Shown here one piece after another: positions 16,105 to 16,342 of a stretch of 16,342 nt of DNA. Position numbers and translations under genes: made by a program. Position 1 is the first letter of the stretch; each line of letters opens with the position of its first letter. The DNA is from Verrucomicrobiota bacterium (GTDB lineage: Bacteria > Verrucomicrobiota > Verrucomicrobiia > Opitutales > Opitutaceae): NCBI GenBank assembly GCA_030832235.1, contig JAURJO010000450.1:1-16342 (forward strand), read 5' to 3'. Below the pieces are notes generated by a model. It was given only the letters and a program-made list of their open reading frames with translations, had not been told where the DNA came from and made no database searches.

Positions 16105-16144
16105 AGGGTGGGACAAGGTGGCAGCTTTTGCCTGATAGCCGGAC

Positions 16145-16200
16145 CAGCCAAAATCCCAGTATGATTTTTTAGTTATTGCTAGTCAGGTATTAACGAAACG
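16145..16200 (+). promoter_or_regulatory. AT-rich dnaK promoter region
   Basis: This stretch is strikingly AT-rich for such a GC-rich window and lies just upstream of dnaK. It holds two good -10-like hexamers, TATGAT (16160-16165) and TATTAA (16188-16193), with a T6 run at 16165-16170. No consensus -35 is found at the right spacing for either, and no CIRCE or convincing sigma-32-type box is visible. Promoter presence is likely; the exact start is not resolved. Confidence 0.45.
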
Positions 16201-16239
16201 TATCCCCTCGACGGCACATGCATTGCTACCCGCCGCACC

Positions 16240-16342
16240 ATGAGCCGAATTTTGGGTATCGATCTTGGCACGACTAATTCCTGCATGGCCGTCATGGAGG
16301 GCGGAGAGCCTGTGGTGATTCCGAACGCCGAAGGCGCGCGCA
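16240..16342 (+). CDS. dnaK: Molecular chaperone DnaK (Hsp70), 3' partial
   Basis: The ATG at 16240 opens a frame that runs off the window after 34 codons. The product begins MSRILGIDLGTTNSCMAVM and continues GGEPVVIPNAEGAR, the nearly invariant N-terminus of DnaK. It contains the phosphate-1 loop of the ATPase domain, DLGTTNS (8-14). DnaK is the cytoplasmic ATP-dependent folding chaperone working with DnaJ and GrpE. No Shine-Dalgarno sequence precedes the start (the upstream bases are CCCGCCGCACC). The rest of the protein and any downstream chaperone genes are outside the window. Confidence 0.95.
   Translation, partial: MSRILGIDLGTTNSCMAVMEGGEPVVIPNAEGAR

Noticed and set aside
16076..16134. 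Sigma-54 type -24/-12 promoter suggested by TGGCAC and TGGCAG...TTGC
   Set aside because: The GG-to-GC spacing does not fit the required 10 bases in either place.
16029..16239. CIRCE element ahead of dnaK
   Set aside because: No TTAGCACTC or GAGTGCTAA half-site is present; the inverted repeat that exists has a different sequence and spacer.
1..16342. CRISPR arrays, tRNA or rRNA genes, insertion sequences or phage genes
   Set aside because: No repeated spacer-like units, no tRNA-like cloverleaf and no transposase or integrase frame was seen; the window is almost fully filled by the genes listed.

Overview
The window is high-GC DNA (roughly two thirds G+C by eye) with dense coding on both strands. 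It most likely comes from a Verrucomicrobiota bacterium, plausibly Opitutaceae. The main pointer is the first gene, which carries a PVC-type dehydrogenase propeller and the C-terminal CxxCH haem domain typical of Planctomycetota/Verrucomicrobiota. The cytochrome oxidase assembly genes and the secreted sulfatase and esterase types fit the same group. The taxonomy is an inference; there is no rRNA in the window.

Region 1 (1-11059) encodes exported hydrolases. On the plus strand are a very large multidomain protein (ceramidase-like domain, LamG domain, PVC dehydrogenase propeller, helical repeats, cytochrome c; its 5' end lies outside the window) and a secreted arylsulfatase. Converging on them on the minus strand is a two-gene unit: a tandem-domain acetylxylan-esterase-like hydrolase followed 10 bp later by a Tat-exported PhoD-type phosphatase. 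Together they offer amide/ester cleavage, desulfation, dephosphorylation and electron transfer outside the cytoplasm, as expected for scavenging a decorated polymer or lipid. The substrate cannot be read from the sequence. A small REP-like hairpin sits between the two converging units.

Region 2 (11060-15326) is a haem-copper oxidase assembly cassette arranged as two divergent units around an 85-bp intergenic region. Leftward are a CusF-SCO1 lipoprotein and a membrane-anchored protein of unknown function with two HLHP modules. Rightward are heme A synthase (ctaA), heme O synthase (cyoE/ctaB) and a DUF420 membrane protein. Every internal junction is a 4-bp ATGA stop/start overlap, so both units look translationally coupled. 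No structural oxidase subunit lies in the window.

Region 3 (15345-16342) holds a stand-alone Lon N-terminal (LonN) protein and, diverging from it, the first 34 codons of dnaK. Their 211-bp intergenic region is AT-rich on the dnaK side. It contains a perfect 8-bp inverted repeat with a 13-bp spacer plus a shorter palindrome, and no CIRCE element. These are the best candidate regulatory sites in the window.

The most notable points are the ceramidase-LamG-dehydrogenase-cytochrome fusion, the uncharacterised HLHP protein coupled to SCO1, the CX5C variant of the SCO copper site, the degenerate and truncated second domain of the esterase, the lonN/dnaK inverted repeat, and the general absence of Shine-Dalgarno sequences.
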